From: SIG587 sp045649505
GTDB lineage: Bacteria > Bacillota > Clostridia > Oscillospirales > Acutalibacteraceae
Reading direction: 5' to 3'
DNA: 42,618 bases
Assembly (NCBI GenBank): GCA_045649505.1
Contig: JAZRQA010000087.1
Coordinates: 1 to 42,618 of the forward strand
Shown here: positions 1 to 7,123 of the stretch, piece by piece
Numbering within the stretch: the stretch's first letter is position 1
Layout of the letters: every line of letters starts with the position of its first letter
Notes under the pieces: model-generated
Seen by the model: the letters and a program-made list of their open reading frames with translations, nothing else
Databases searched by the model: none
What the model was told of the DNA's origin: nothing
Position numbers and translations under genes: made by a program

Positions 1-45
1 TATAAAAATAATTTCACCTATTTCATTGCAATGATGTCGGCGTAA
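1..45 (+). CDS. 3' end of an upstream gene (partial)
   Basis: The first frame is open from the window edge and ends at TAA 43-45, giving the last 14 codons (ending FIAMMSA). The tail is hydrophobic, but it is too short to identify. It is followed by hairpins that could terminate it. It may also be chance open frame. Confidence 0.25.
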   Translation, partial: YKNNFTYFIAMMSA

Positions 46-66
46 ATAATCAAGGATTATTTACAT

Positions 67-119
67 AAAACCGCTATGTGTAGCGGTTTTTCGAAAAGCT
101 TTATTTGAAAGCTTTTCGA
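67..119 (+). terminator. Two adjacent hairpins, first terminator-like
   Basis: Positions 67-91 form a hairpin with a 10-bp arm (AAAACCGCTA / TAGCGGTTTT) ending in a T-run. It is followed directly by a second perfect 12-bp inverted repeat (TCGAAAAGCTTT / AAAGCTTTTCGA, 91-119) with a 5-base loop. The first has the shape of an intrinsic terminator for whatever lies upstream. The second lacks a T-tract and could be an alternative fold or a processing site. Confidence 0.5.
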
Positions 120-139
120 CTACCGATTATCATTATAAT

Positions 140-183
140 AAAATGTCTTGCGAAAATAGTTTTTATGCAAGACATTTTTCTTT
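140..183 (+). terminator. Intrinsic terminator upstream of scfA
   Basis: The arms ATGTCTTGC and GCAAGACAT flank a 15-base loop and are followed by TTTTTCTTTTT. This fits a rho-independent terminator that insulates the scfA promoter just downstream. No gene lies between positions 46 and 188. Confidence 0.55.
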
Positions 184-188
184 TTATA

Positions 189-217
189 TTGACGGCAAAA
201 AAATATTATGATATAAT
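189..217 (+). promoter_or_regulatory. Sigma-A promoter of scfA
   Basis: TTGACG (189-194) and TATAAT (212-217) are separated by 17 bp, a near-consensus vegetative promoter. Transcription should start near 224, giving a leader of about 28 nt before the ribosome site GGAGGG (237-242). Confidence 0.85.
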
Positions 218-251
218 CTAATAGAAGATTATGTATGGAGGGAATAAGCAA

Positions 252-404
252 ATGGAACATATTAAGACTGTTAAGACCCGCAATCTTTGCGCAAGTGCTA
301 AAAACGGCGGTTGCGGCGAGTGCCAGACTTCCTGTCAGTCCGCCTGCAAGACCAGCTGCGGTATTGCCAATCAGCAGTGCGAAAGCAAAACTGACAAGAA
401 ATAA
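252..404 (+). CDS. scfA: SCIFF ribosomal peptide precursor
   Basis: A 50-residue peptide of the SCIFF family (six cysteines in forty-five residues), the precursor of a thioether-crosslinked sactipeptide-like product conserved in Clostridia. The start is set by GGAGGG nine bases upstream of ATG 252. The overlapping frame beginning at 235 is a shadow. The peptide begins MEHIKTVKTRN and has the family core GGCGECQTSCQSACKTSC at residues 19-36. Cysteines are at 13, 21, 24, 28, 32, 36 and 43, so there are seven rather than the six in the family name; Cys13 in the leader half is the extra one. It is followed by a terminator and then its maturase scfB. In the family, a radical-SAM enzyme joins a core Cys to a neighbouring Thr. 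The biological role of the product is not known to me. Identification is very secure from motif plus neighbour. Confidence 0.95.
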   Translation: MEHIKTVKTRNLCASAKNGGCGECQTSCQSACKTSCGIANQQCESKTDKK

Positions 405-418
405 TTTTTGGAACTAAG

Positions 419-440
419 GCCGCCGCAGGGCGGCTTTTTT
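419..440 (+). terminator. Terminator/attenuator between scfA and scfB
   Basis: GCCGCC-GCAG-GGCGGC followed by TTTTTT, 15 bases after the scfA stop. There is no clear second promoter before scfB, so this probably works as a leaky terminator that makes peptide mRNA more abundant than enzyme mRNA. Confidence 0.8.
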
Positions 441-524
441 CATAATGATAAGAGGTAGTTAAAGGGCTTTTGAATAAACCTTTTAGAAAAAACCGCTACA
501 TTATAACGATTTTGGAGAGTTAAT

Positions 525-1904
525 ATGATACATCAGTATAAGCTGGGCGGATACAATATTGTGCTTGATGTCTGCTCGGGTGCGGTACACGCGGTGGATG
601 ATATTGCCTACGATATTATTTCCCGTTTTGAAAAAGATGAAAAGGAAGAAATTATTTCTTGTATTTTTGAGAAATATTCTAAGCGGCAGGGTGTAACAAG
701 GGATGAGATTGCCGAGTGCTACGCACAGGTTGCCGCTTTAAAGGAGTCGGGTGAGCTTTTTGCGCCTGATACCTTCGAAAAAATGGCGGGCGATTTAAAG
801 GCAAAGACATCAGGTGTTGTTAAGGCGCTTTGTATGCACATTGCCCACACCTGTAATTTAAACTGTTCGTACTGTTTTGCTTCACAGGGCAAGTATCAGG
901 GTGAGCGCGCGGTAATGAGCTTTGAGGTAGGAAAGCGAGCCCTTGATTTTCTTGTAGAAAATTCAGGAAGCAGAAAAAACCTTGAGGTTGACTTTTTCGG
1001 CGGCGAGCCGCTGATGAACTTCGAGGTTGTAAAAAGGTTGGTTGAATACGCGAGGAGCATAGAAAAGCAAAAGGGCAAAAACTTCCGCTTTACCTTAACA
1101 ACCAACGGCCTTTTAATCGACGACGAAGTAATAGATTTCGCCAACAGTCAAATGAGCAATGTCGTGCTCAGTCTTGACGGGCGCAAGGAAATACACGACC
1201 GTTACCGTGTGGACTACGCGGGTAACGGAAGCTGGGAAAGGATAGTGCCTAAGTTTCAAAAGCTGGTTGAAAAGCGCGGCGGAAAGAACTACTATATACG
1301 CGGCACCTTTACCCATGCTAACCCCGATTTTCTAAAAGATATAAAGCAAATGCTCGATTTAGGTTTCACCGAGCTTAGCATGGAGCCTGTTGTCTGTGCT
1401 AGGGGTGACAAAGAGGAGCTGACATATGAGGATTTGCCCATTGTCCTTGAGCAGTACGAGAAGCTGGCAGAGCTTATGATAGAAAGGGATAAGCAGGGAA
1501 AACCCTTTACCTTTTACCACTATATGATAGATTTACAGGGAGGACCTTGCATATACAAGCGCATTTCGGGCTGCGGCTCGGGCACCGAGTATATGGCGGT
1601 CACCCCGTGGGGAGATTTGTACCCCTGTCATCAGTTCGTGGGTGACGAGAAGTTTAAGTTGGGTGATATATACAGCGGCGTGAGTAATTTTGAGGTGCGC
1701 AAAAGCTTTGAAAATTGCAACGTATATTCCCGAGATGATTGTAAGGATTGTTGGGCAAAGCTGTATTGTTCGGGCGGCTGCGCCGCTAACGCCTATCATT
1801 CTACAGGCAGCGTTACGGGCGTTTACAAGTACGGCTGTGAATTATTTAGAAAAAGAATGGAGTGTGCGATAATGGTTGCGGTACATCGCAGCCTATCAGA
1901 GTAG
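525..1904 (+). CDS. scfB: SCIFF maturase, radical SAM/SPASM enzyme
   Basis: A 459-residue radical S-adenosylmethionine enzyme predicted to install the thioether crosslink in the SCIFF peptide. The N-terminal ~95 residues resemble a peptide-recognition (RRE-like) region. The radical SAM [4Fe-4S] motif is CNLNCSYC at Cys110, Cys114 and Cys117. It is followed by FFGGEPL (glycine-rich, SAM binding) and LTTNG. The C-terminal cysteine-rich part, with CGSGTEYMAV, CHQF, CKDCWAKLYCSGGC and YGCELF, is a SPASM domain that holds auxiliary clusters. Length matches the family. A GGAGAG ribosome site precedes ATG 525. It lies directly downstream of scfA, the usual pairing. A PLP decarboxylase-like gene starts 3 bases after its stop, implying co-transcription. 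Confidence 0.95.
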   Translation: MIHQYKLGGYNIVLDVCSGAVHAVDDIAYDIISRFEKDEKEEIISCIFEKYSKRQGVTRDEIAECYAQVAALKESGELFAPDTFEKMAGDLKAKTSGVVKALCMHIAHTCNLNCSYCFASQGKYQGERAVMSFEVGKRALDFLVENSGSRKNLEVDFFGGEPLMNFEVVKRLVEYARSIEKQKGKNFRFTLTTNGLLIDDEVIDFANSQMSNVVLSLDGRKEIHDRYRVDYAGNGSWERIVPKFQKLVEKRGGKNYYIRGTFTHANPDFLKDIKQMLDLGFTELSMEPVVCARGDKEELTYEDLPIVLEQYEKLAELMIERDKQGKPFTFYHYMIDLQGGPCIYKRISGCGSGTEYMAVTPWGDLYPCHQFVGDEKFKLGDIYSGVSNFEVRKSFENCNVYSRDDCKDCWAKLYCSGGCAANAYHSTGSVTGVYKYGCELFRKRMECAIMVAVHRSLSE

Positions 1905-1907
1905 CCT

Positions 1908-3227
1908 ATGAAAACACCGATTTGTGATTTTGTAAAAGAATACTCAGCAAGCCCGAAGGTGCGCGCGCATATGCCCGGACACAAGGGAATAGGAGATATT
2001 GAGCATTACGATATTACCGAAATTGCGGGCGCAGACAGCCTTTATGAGGCGCAGGGCATAATAGCTCAAAGTGAGCAAAACGCAGGCGCGCTTTTCGGCG
2101 CGGATACCTTTTTTAGCACCGAGGGCTCGTCTTTGGCTATTCGCGCAATGCTATACCTTGCGGTTATGTATGCAAAAAGCAAAGGGCAAAAGCCGCTTAT
2201 CCTTGCCGCAAGGGGTGTTCACAGGAGCTTTGTGAGCGCCGCGGCGCTTATTGATTTCGAGGTTAAGTGGTTTTATCCAAAAAATCAGGAGAGCTACCTT
2301 TCCTGTAAAATCGACCTTGAAGAATTAGAGCGACAGATAAAAGAGCAAAGGCCTACAGCGGTTTACATAACATCACCCGATTATCTTGGAAATATACAGG
2401 ATATAAAGGGAATAAGTCGGGTATGCAAGAAAAACGATGCGCTTTTGCTTGTCGATAACGCCCATGGCGCATATTTAAAATTTTTAAAAGATAGCGTACA
2501 TCCGATGGATTTGGGAGCCGATATGTGCGCCGACTCGGCACACAAGACTTTACCCGTGCTCACAGGCGGCGCATATCTTCACGTTAGCAAAGCCGCACCT
2601 GACTTTTTTAAGGAAAATGCTAAAACGGCGATGAGTCTTTTTGGCTCAACAAGCCCTTCTTATGTTATTTTACAGTCGTTGGATAGGGCAAATGTTTATC
2701 TTGAGACCCATAAAAGGCGGCTTGCGGGATTTTTACCGCGCCTTAACGCGCTTAAAGGCAATTTAACCGATTTGGGGTATACACTTGAAGGCGATGAGCC
2801 GCTGAAAATAACGGTGAGGACAAAGCCATACGGATATACGGGGGATGAATTTGCCCGCATTTTAGTACAGCACGATGTAATGTATGAGTTTTGCGACCCT
2901 GATTATGTAGTTTTAATGCTCACACAGGAAAACAGCGGAGATATGGAAAAGATACTTACCGCCTTTGAAAAAATCAAGAAGCGCGCGCCGATAAAGCTGG
3001 CGCCGCCAAGACTTTCAAAGCCGGAAAAAGCAACCGGTATAAGGCAGGCGGTAATGGGCGGCGCACAAATAGTGCCCGTAGAAAAAAGCCTTGGAAGAAT
3101 CGCTGCCGCCGTAACCGTAGGCTGTCCTCCCGCGGTACCTATTACGGTCAGCGGTGAGGTAATCAGCCAAAGCGCAATAGAATGTTTTAAATATTACTCA
3201 ATAGAAAAAATACTTGTAAAAAAATAA
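1908..3227 (+). CDS. PLP-dependent Orn/Lys/Arg decarboxylase family protein
   Basis: A 439-residue fold-type I PLP enzyme of the Orn/Lys/Arg decarboxylase family (short SpeA/YaaO-like form, no N-terminal wing domain). The PLP lysine is Lys213 in SAHKT. Asp183 in DNAHGAY binds the pyridine nitrogen, and the N-terminal HMPGHKG and FFSTEGSS motifs are typical. The C-terminal part resembles the decarboxylase C domain. Substrate (arginine, lysine or ornithine) cannot be told from sequence alone. The product would be a polyamine precursor such as agmatine or cadaverine. It begins 3 bases after the scfB stop with a weak ribosome site, so expression probably depends on readthrough from scfB. A perfect 14-bp hairpin terminator follows. 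Confidence 0.8.
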   Translation: MKTPICDFVKEYSASPKVRAHMPGHKGIGDIEHYDITEIAGADSLYEAQGIIAQSEQNAGALFGADTFFSTEGSSLAIRAMLYLAVMYAKSKGQKPLILAARGVHRSFVSAAALIDFEVKWFYPKNQESYLSCKIDLEELERQIKEQRPTAVYITSPDYLGNIQDIKGISRVCKKNDALLLVDNAHGAYLKFLKDSVHPMDLGADMCADSAHKTLPVLTGGAYLHVSKAAPDFFKENAKTAMSLFGSTSPSYVILQSLDRANVYLETHKRRLAGFLPRLNALKGNLTDLGYTLEGDEPLKITVRTKPYGYTGDEFARILVQHDVMYEFCDPDYVVLMLTQENSGDMEKILTAFEKIKKRAPIKLAPPRLSKPEKATGIRQAVMGGAQIVPVEKSLGRIAAAVTVGCPPAVPITVSGEVISQSAIECFKYYSIEKILVKK

Positions 3228-3255
3228 AAGCAGGCTCCTGCTTTTATTTTTTTTA
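3221..3255. terminator. Bidirectional terminator between convergent genes
   Basis: A perfect 14-bp inverted repeat (AAAATAAAAGCAGG / CCTGCTTTTATTTT) with a 2-base spacer, followed by more Ts. It has A-rich and T-rich flanks on both sides, so it can end the decarboxylase on the plus strand and alaX on the minus strand. Confidence 0.85.
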
Positions 3256-3266
3256 CCGAGTTAGTT

Positions 3267-4424
3267 TTATTGATTTAACAAATTTTCCACAAAGGAAATG
3301 ATATCCTTTTCGCTTGCGGCAGACAGCTTGCCCTGTGCATAGCCGCCCTTACCGCCGCCCTTACCGCCAAAGGCGGTGTTGAGTGCGCTGACAATGGAAT
3401 TTACCTGATTTTCCTTACTGCTTACAACATAGCACCAGCCATCGGCGCAACGAGAAAGTAAAATACAAAAATTAAAGCCTTGTTCACAAAGGGAATTTGC
3501 GCAGTATCTCAGCTCATCAAAGGAAAGACCTTCCGATAGTGAGTAAGTGCTTCCTTTTATCTGTATTGGCTTTAGCTGTGCAAGGGCAAGGGTTTTTAAA
3601 AGACGCTGATTTTCACTGCGAAGAGCTTGAGCAGACTCACTAAGCCTGCGCACGGCTTCATCAATACCGCTTCGCTGTGCCGCCAATAGTTTCATTATTG
3701 CCTTGTTTGTGGAGTTTAGTGATGAGTAATCGGCAAGCGCGCAAATTCCTGCAAGCATTTCAATCCGCGTTCCCTGCCTGTGCGGATAGTGATTGATTAT
3801 TTTTATCAATCCTATTTCGCCCGTTCTTGCGGGGTGCGGCGCACAGCAAGCACAGCAATCAATGTTTTCTATTGTAACAATGCGCGTGTCCTCACCCGTT
3901 TCTATTTTACTGCGGTAGTCAAGCTTTTTAAGCTCGGCTGCCGAAGGGTAGGAAGCGGTGATTTTAGCATTCGAGTAAACGGCGCGGTTGGAAAGCAGTT
4001 CAACCTTTTTAATATCCTCGTTGGATAAGGCACCGCTGAAATCCACCGTAATAAGCGGCTCGCCCATATGAAAGCCCACATTGGAGTATCCGTACAGTGA
4101 ATTCACCACTCCCGAAACTATATGTTCACCTGCGTGAGCCTGCATTCTTGAAAAGCGCAGGTCCCAGTCGATTTTCCCTGTGACCACTGCGCCTTTTTCA
4201 AAAGGCTGGTGGGTTTTGTGGAGCACGGTATCACCCTTGCGCTGGACATCAAGCACCTGAATTGAGTCAAGGGTACCTTCATCCGCCGCCTGTCCGCCGC
4301 CTTCGGGGAAGAAAGCGGTGCGGTCAAGCACAATTTGGTACGTCCCGTTATCACTCAGGCAGTCAACCACCGTGGCGGTAAACTCTGTGCAGTATGAATC
4401 GTTTTCGTATATTCGCTGCGTCAT
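3267..4424 (-). CDS. Alanyl-tRNA editing protein (AlaX with DHHA1 domain)
   Basis: A 385-residue stand-alone alanyl-tRNA editing protein that hydrolyses Ser- or Gly-mischarged tRNA(Ala). The N-terminal part has the AlaRS-like second-domain motif FFPEGGGQ (38-45). The zinc ligands are HAGEH (His97, His101) and the CxxxH pair Cys193/His197. The C-terminal part carries a DHHA1 domain with the glycine-rich GGKGGGKGGYAQG near the end, which makes this the long AlaX form rather than the ~210-residue short one. I chose ATG 4424 because AGGTGG lies 8 bases upstream; a GTG 12 bases earlier is in frame but overlaps that site. It is the last gene of the minus-strand tRNA-charging block, 78 bases after gatB, with a hairpin between. 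Confidence 0.88.
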   Translation of the reverse strand: MTQRIYENDSYCTEFTATVVDCLSDNGTYQIVLDRTAFFPEGGGQAADEGTLDSIQVLDVQRKGDTVLHKTHQPFEKGAVVTGKIDWDLRFSRMQAHAGEHIVSGVVNSLYGYSNVGFHMGEPLITVDFSGALSNEDIKKVELLSNRAVYSNAKITASYPSAAELKKLDYRSKIETGEDTRIVTIENIDCCACCAPHPARTGEIGLIKIINHYPHRQGTRIEMLAGICALADYSSLNSTNKAIMKLLAAQRSGIDEAVRRLSESAQALRSENQRLLKTLALAQLKPIQIKGSTYSLSEGLSFDELRYCANSLCEQGFNFCILLSRCADGWCYVVSSKENQVNSIVSALNTAFGGKGGGKGGYAQGKLSAASEKDIISFVENLLNQ

Positions 4425-4461
4425 ATTATTATCCACCTGTTTTTAAAAATCTTTTAAATAT

Positions 4462-4494
4462 AATATAGCGGGAGTAAGTATGCGCTACTCCCGC
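4462..4494 (-). terminator. Hairpin between gatB and alaX
   Basis: A 9-bp perfect stem (GCGGGAGTA / TACTCCCGC, 4468-4476 and 4486-4494), followed on the minus strand by an AU-rich but not pure U tail. It is probably a weak terminator or mRNA stabiliser that reduces alaX relative to gatB. Confidence 0.5.
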
Positions 4495-4502
4495 CGTATT
4501 GT

Positions 4503-5927
4503 TTAACAGTTGCTAAGCTTATTTTCAAGAAGCTCCTTGATTACGCACGGGTCACCTGCGCCTTTAAGTTCCTTCATACAAGCACCGAACAGTGCCTGCT
4601 TTGCCTTTAGCTTACCGTTCTTATAATCTTCAATAGCCTTCGGGTTTTCGGCTATAACTTTATTCATAATAGCTTCAATGGCAGATGTATCAACCTTTCG
4701 GTCAAGGCCGTTTTCCTTAACAAAGGCAACGGGGTCAACGTCACTCTCGACCACGGCAATGAGTATCTTTTTGCCTGCATTACGGTTAATATCACCGTTA
4801 TCAACCATTTTAATAATAGTAGAAAGCTTATTCGCACAAAGATTAAGTTCACTAAGCGATTTACCGTCTTTACGGAGAATACCTGCGCTGTCGGTAAGAA
4901 TCCAAGAGGCGGCATCCTTAGCGTTACAGCCTTGCGCAACAACATCATCAAGCAGTTTTAAAAGGTTGTGATTATGAATGAGCATATCAATTTCCTTGTC
5001 GGAAATGCCCGCGGCAGCGTATTCCTCAGCCTTTTCGTCAACGGCGGCAGGCTTTGCGGATTTAATCTGCTCAAGCCATTCATCGTCAATAATAATGGGC
5101 ATAAGGTTGGCGTCGGGGAAGTAGCGGTAATCCGCCTCGGTTTCCTTGTTGCGCATTGCAAGGGTTTTACCGCTGACATCGTCAAAACGGCGTGTTTCCT
5201 GAACAAGTTCCTCGGTTTCGAACTCAAGCGCATCAATATGACGCTGCGCCTCGTAGCGGATAGCGCGGTCGATAGCCTCAAAGGAACTCATATTCTTGAT
5301 TTCGGTACGAACACCGAATTCACTGCTGCCCTCAGGGCGTACCGAAATGTTGACATCACAGCGCATAGCGCCCTCTTCACATTCGGAAATACCAGCCGCG
5401 CGGAACATTGATTTAAGCTTATTGAGATAGGTAACAACCTCCTCGGCACTGCGAAAATCGGGCTGAGTTACTATCTCGATAAGCGGTACGCTTGTACGGT
5501 TAAAATCCACAAGGGAGAATTTACCCGAGTGAACAAGCTTGCCTGCATCCTCCTCCATGTGTATCTGCTTAATGCGGATATCACGGGTACCTGCAGCGGT
5601 TTTAAGGGTAACGCAGCCGTCGGTGCATATCGGGTGATTGAGCTGGGTTATCTGATAAGCGCAGGGTAGGTCAGGATAATAGTAGTTTTTTTTATCGAAG
5701 GTTGTATATCTGTTAATGTTGCAGTTGAGCATAAGACCTGCGGTAACCGCAAGCTCAACAACGCGCTTGTTCATTACGGGAAGCATTCCGGGCATACCTG
5801 AACAGGCGGGACAAACACAATCGTTGGGCTCGTTAGCCGCACTGTGACCGCCGCAAGAACAGAAAATCTTGGAATTGGTGCTTAGCTCCACATGGGTTTC
5901 AAGACCGATAACTATTTCGTATTTCAT
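4503..5927 (-). CDS. gatB: Aspartyl/glutamyl-tRNA amidotransferase subunit B
   Basis: A 474-residue GatB, the tRNA-binding kinase/amidotransferase subunit of GatCAB, which phosphorylates Asp- or Glu-tRNA and transfers ammonia. Motifs GLETHVEL near the N-terminus, FDKKNYYYPDLPCAYQITQ and HMEEDAGK (ATP/Mg site) are intact. A four-Cys zinc-type cluster sits in CSCGG ... CVCPAC. The C-terminal helical and YqeY-like tail (MNKVIAENPKAIEDYKNGK) is present, so the subunit looks complete. I chose ATG 5927, one base after the gatA stop, with AAGGAAGG upstream; a longer frame to 5960 runs into gatA. Its partner gatA immediately upstream is catalytically abnormal. Confidence 0.95.
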   Translation of the reverse strand: MKYEIVIGLETHVELSTNSKIFCSCGGHSAANEPNDCVCPACSGMPGMLPVMNKRVVELAVTAGLMLNCNINRYTTFDKKNYYYPDLPCAYQITQLNHPICTDGCVTLKTAAGTRDIRIKQIHMEEDAGKLVHSGKFSLVDFNRTSVPLIEIVTQPDFRSAEEVVTYLNKLKSMFRAAGISECEEGAMRCDVNISVRPEGSSEFGVRTEIKNMSSFEAIDRAIRYEAQRHIDALEFETEELVQETRRFDDVSGKTLAMRNKETEADYRYFPDANLMPIIIDDEWLEQIKSAKPAAVDEKAEEYAAAGISDKEIDMLIHNHNLLKLLDDVVAQGCNAKDAASWILTDSAGILRKDGKSLSELNLCANKLSTIIKMVDNGDINRNAGKKILIAVVESDVDPVAFVKENGLDRKVDTSAIEAIMNKVIAENPKAIEDYKNGKLKAKQALFGACMKELKGAGDPCVIKELLENKLSNC

Positions 5928-5928
5928 T

Positions 5929-7113
5929 CTATTCACCCTTCCTTTCAACACAGCCCGCAAGGCTTAAAAGAGTACCCTCTCCAAAGTGCTTGCCCATAAG
6001 CTGAACGCCGCCGCTGACAAGGGCGGGAACGCCTATAAGGTTGGCAACCGCCGTAAATTCGCTTTCGTTAAATACCTTAGTAAAGGCTTCGTCGATATCG
6101 TAAGCCTCATAAGCGGTTTTACTGCACACGGGGGTGAGCACTGCATCATATTTTTCCATAAGAGCCTTAAACTGCTCGGCTACCACACGGCGCACTCTCA
6201 GAGATTTATCGTAGCAATCCTTATAACGGTTTTTGGAAAGCACATCAGAGCCGTAAAGAATAACCGCCTTTGTAAGGAAGTTAAAGCCCTCGGTCCTCGT
6301 GTTGACGTATAATTCGTCAATATTTCTGTATTTTGCGGCGCGGTGACCGTACTTAACGCCGTCATAACGGGAAACATTATTACAGGTTTCGGCGGTCATC
6401 AATATCTGCCATGCGGTATTGGCAGCCGAAGAAATATCGAAGGAAATTTCCTCAACGCTAACGCCGTTAGCGCGAAGCTTATCGGCAAAAGCGCATACGC
6501 GCTCTTTGGTCTTAGCATCTGCTTTTTCAATAAGCTCTTTAATAATACCTACGCGCTTACCCGAAAGCTTTAAATCGGTAGAGTAATCGCAGGGTGCGTC
6601 TTTAAGGCTGGTGCCGTCCTTCTCATCGTGGCCTGAGATTATTTCCATAACCTCTTTAATGCCTTCGACATTTTGTGCGTAAACACCAAGCTGCTCGCCC
6701 GATGCCGCGCAGGAAATAATTCCGTAGCGGGAAACGGTTCCGTAGGTGGGTTTAAGAAAATCTACGCCTGATAGAGCCGCGGCGCGCCTTGTGGCTCCGT
6801 TCATATCAACGCCTAAAGCCGCCTTTACCTCGCCCCTTGAAACAAGCTGGGCGGCGGCACCTTTAAGGGTACCTTCCATTGGCGCATAGTGGGAGAATTC
6901 GCCAACAAGGTCAAGGCCGAACTCGCCAACATGTGTTTTACCTGCAACGGTATAGCCCTTTTCTTCAAGGAGGCTCACCGCCTGCGCGCTGAACAACGGC
7001 TTAAAGCCTTCGAGTATTTTAGAGCCTGCGCAAGCTGTTGCGCCCTTCACAAGAACGGTGTCATCAACTGCTATATTTCCTTTATCACTCAACTGTGCTG
7101 CATAATATTTCAT
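5929..7113 (-). CDS. gatA: GatA-like amidase homologue lacking the catalytic triad
   Basis: A 394-residue GatA homologue (the family is usually about 480-490). It is recognisable from SKILEGF, GKTHVGEF, FLKPTYGTVSRYG and ISGHDEKDGTS, and from its place between gatC and gatB. In normal GatA the glutaminase site is a Lys in IAIKDN, a cis-Ser in GGSSGGS and a Ser nucleophile in DTGGSIRQP. The aligned positions here are Asp17 (IAVDDT), Thr82 (EGTLKGA) and Ala107 (DMNGATRRA), so all three are gone. The N-terminal ~65 residues before the Lys motif are also missing. ATG 7113 lies shortly after the aspS-gatC stop with GAGGTG upstream; the longer frame to 7233 only overlaps aspS. The frame is otherwise intact with no stops, so this is a maintained pseudoenzyme rather than a decayed gene. 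It may shape the complex or guide ammonia from another source. Confidence 0.85.
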   Translation of the reverse strand: MKYYAAQLSDKGNIAVDDTVLVKGATACAGSKILEGFKPLFSAQAVSLLEEKGYTVAGKTHVGEFGLDLVGEFSHYAPMEGTLKGAAAQLVSRGEVKAALGVDMNGATRRAAALSGVDFLKPTYGTVSRYGIISCAASGEQLGVYAQNVEGIKEVMEIISGHDEKDGTSLKDAPCDYSTDLKLSGKRVGIIKELIEKADAKTKERVCAFADKLRANGVSVEEISFDISSAANTAWQILMTAETCNNVSRYDGVKYGHRAAKYRNIDELYVNTRTEGFNFLTKAVILYGSDVLSKNRYKDCYDKSLRVRRVVAEQFKALMEKYDAVLTPVCSKTAYEAYDIDEAFTKVFNESEFTAVANLIGVPALVSGGVQLMGKHFGEGTLLSLAGCVERKGE

Positions 7114-7123
7114 TTCATACACC

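Noticed and set aside
235..417. 60-codon open frame at the SCIFF locus
   Set aside because: It is in the wrong frame and overlaps its own ribosome site; the SCIFF peptide in the frame starting at 252 matches a known family.
5929..7113. gatA as a sequencing-error pseudogene
   Set aside because: The frame is uninterrupted over 394 codons and the triad changes are substitutions in conserved contexts, not frameshift effects.
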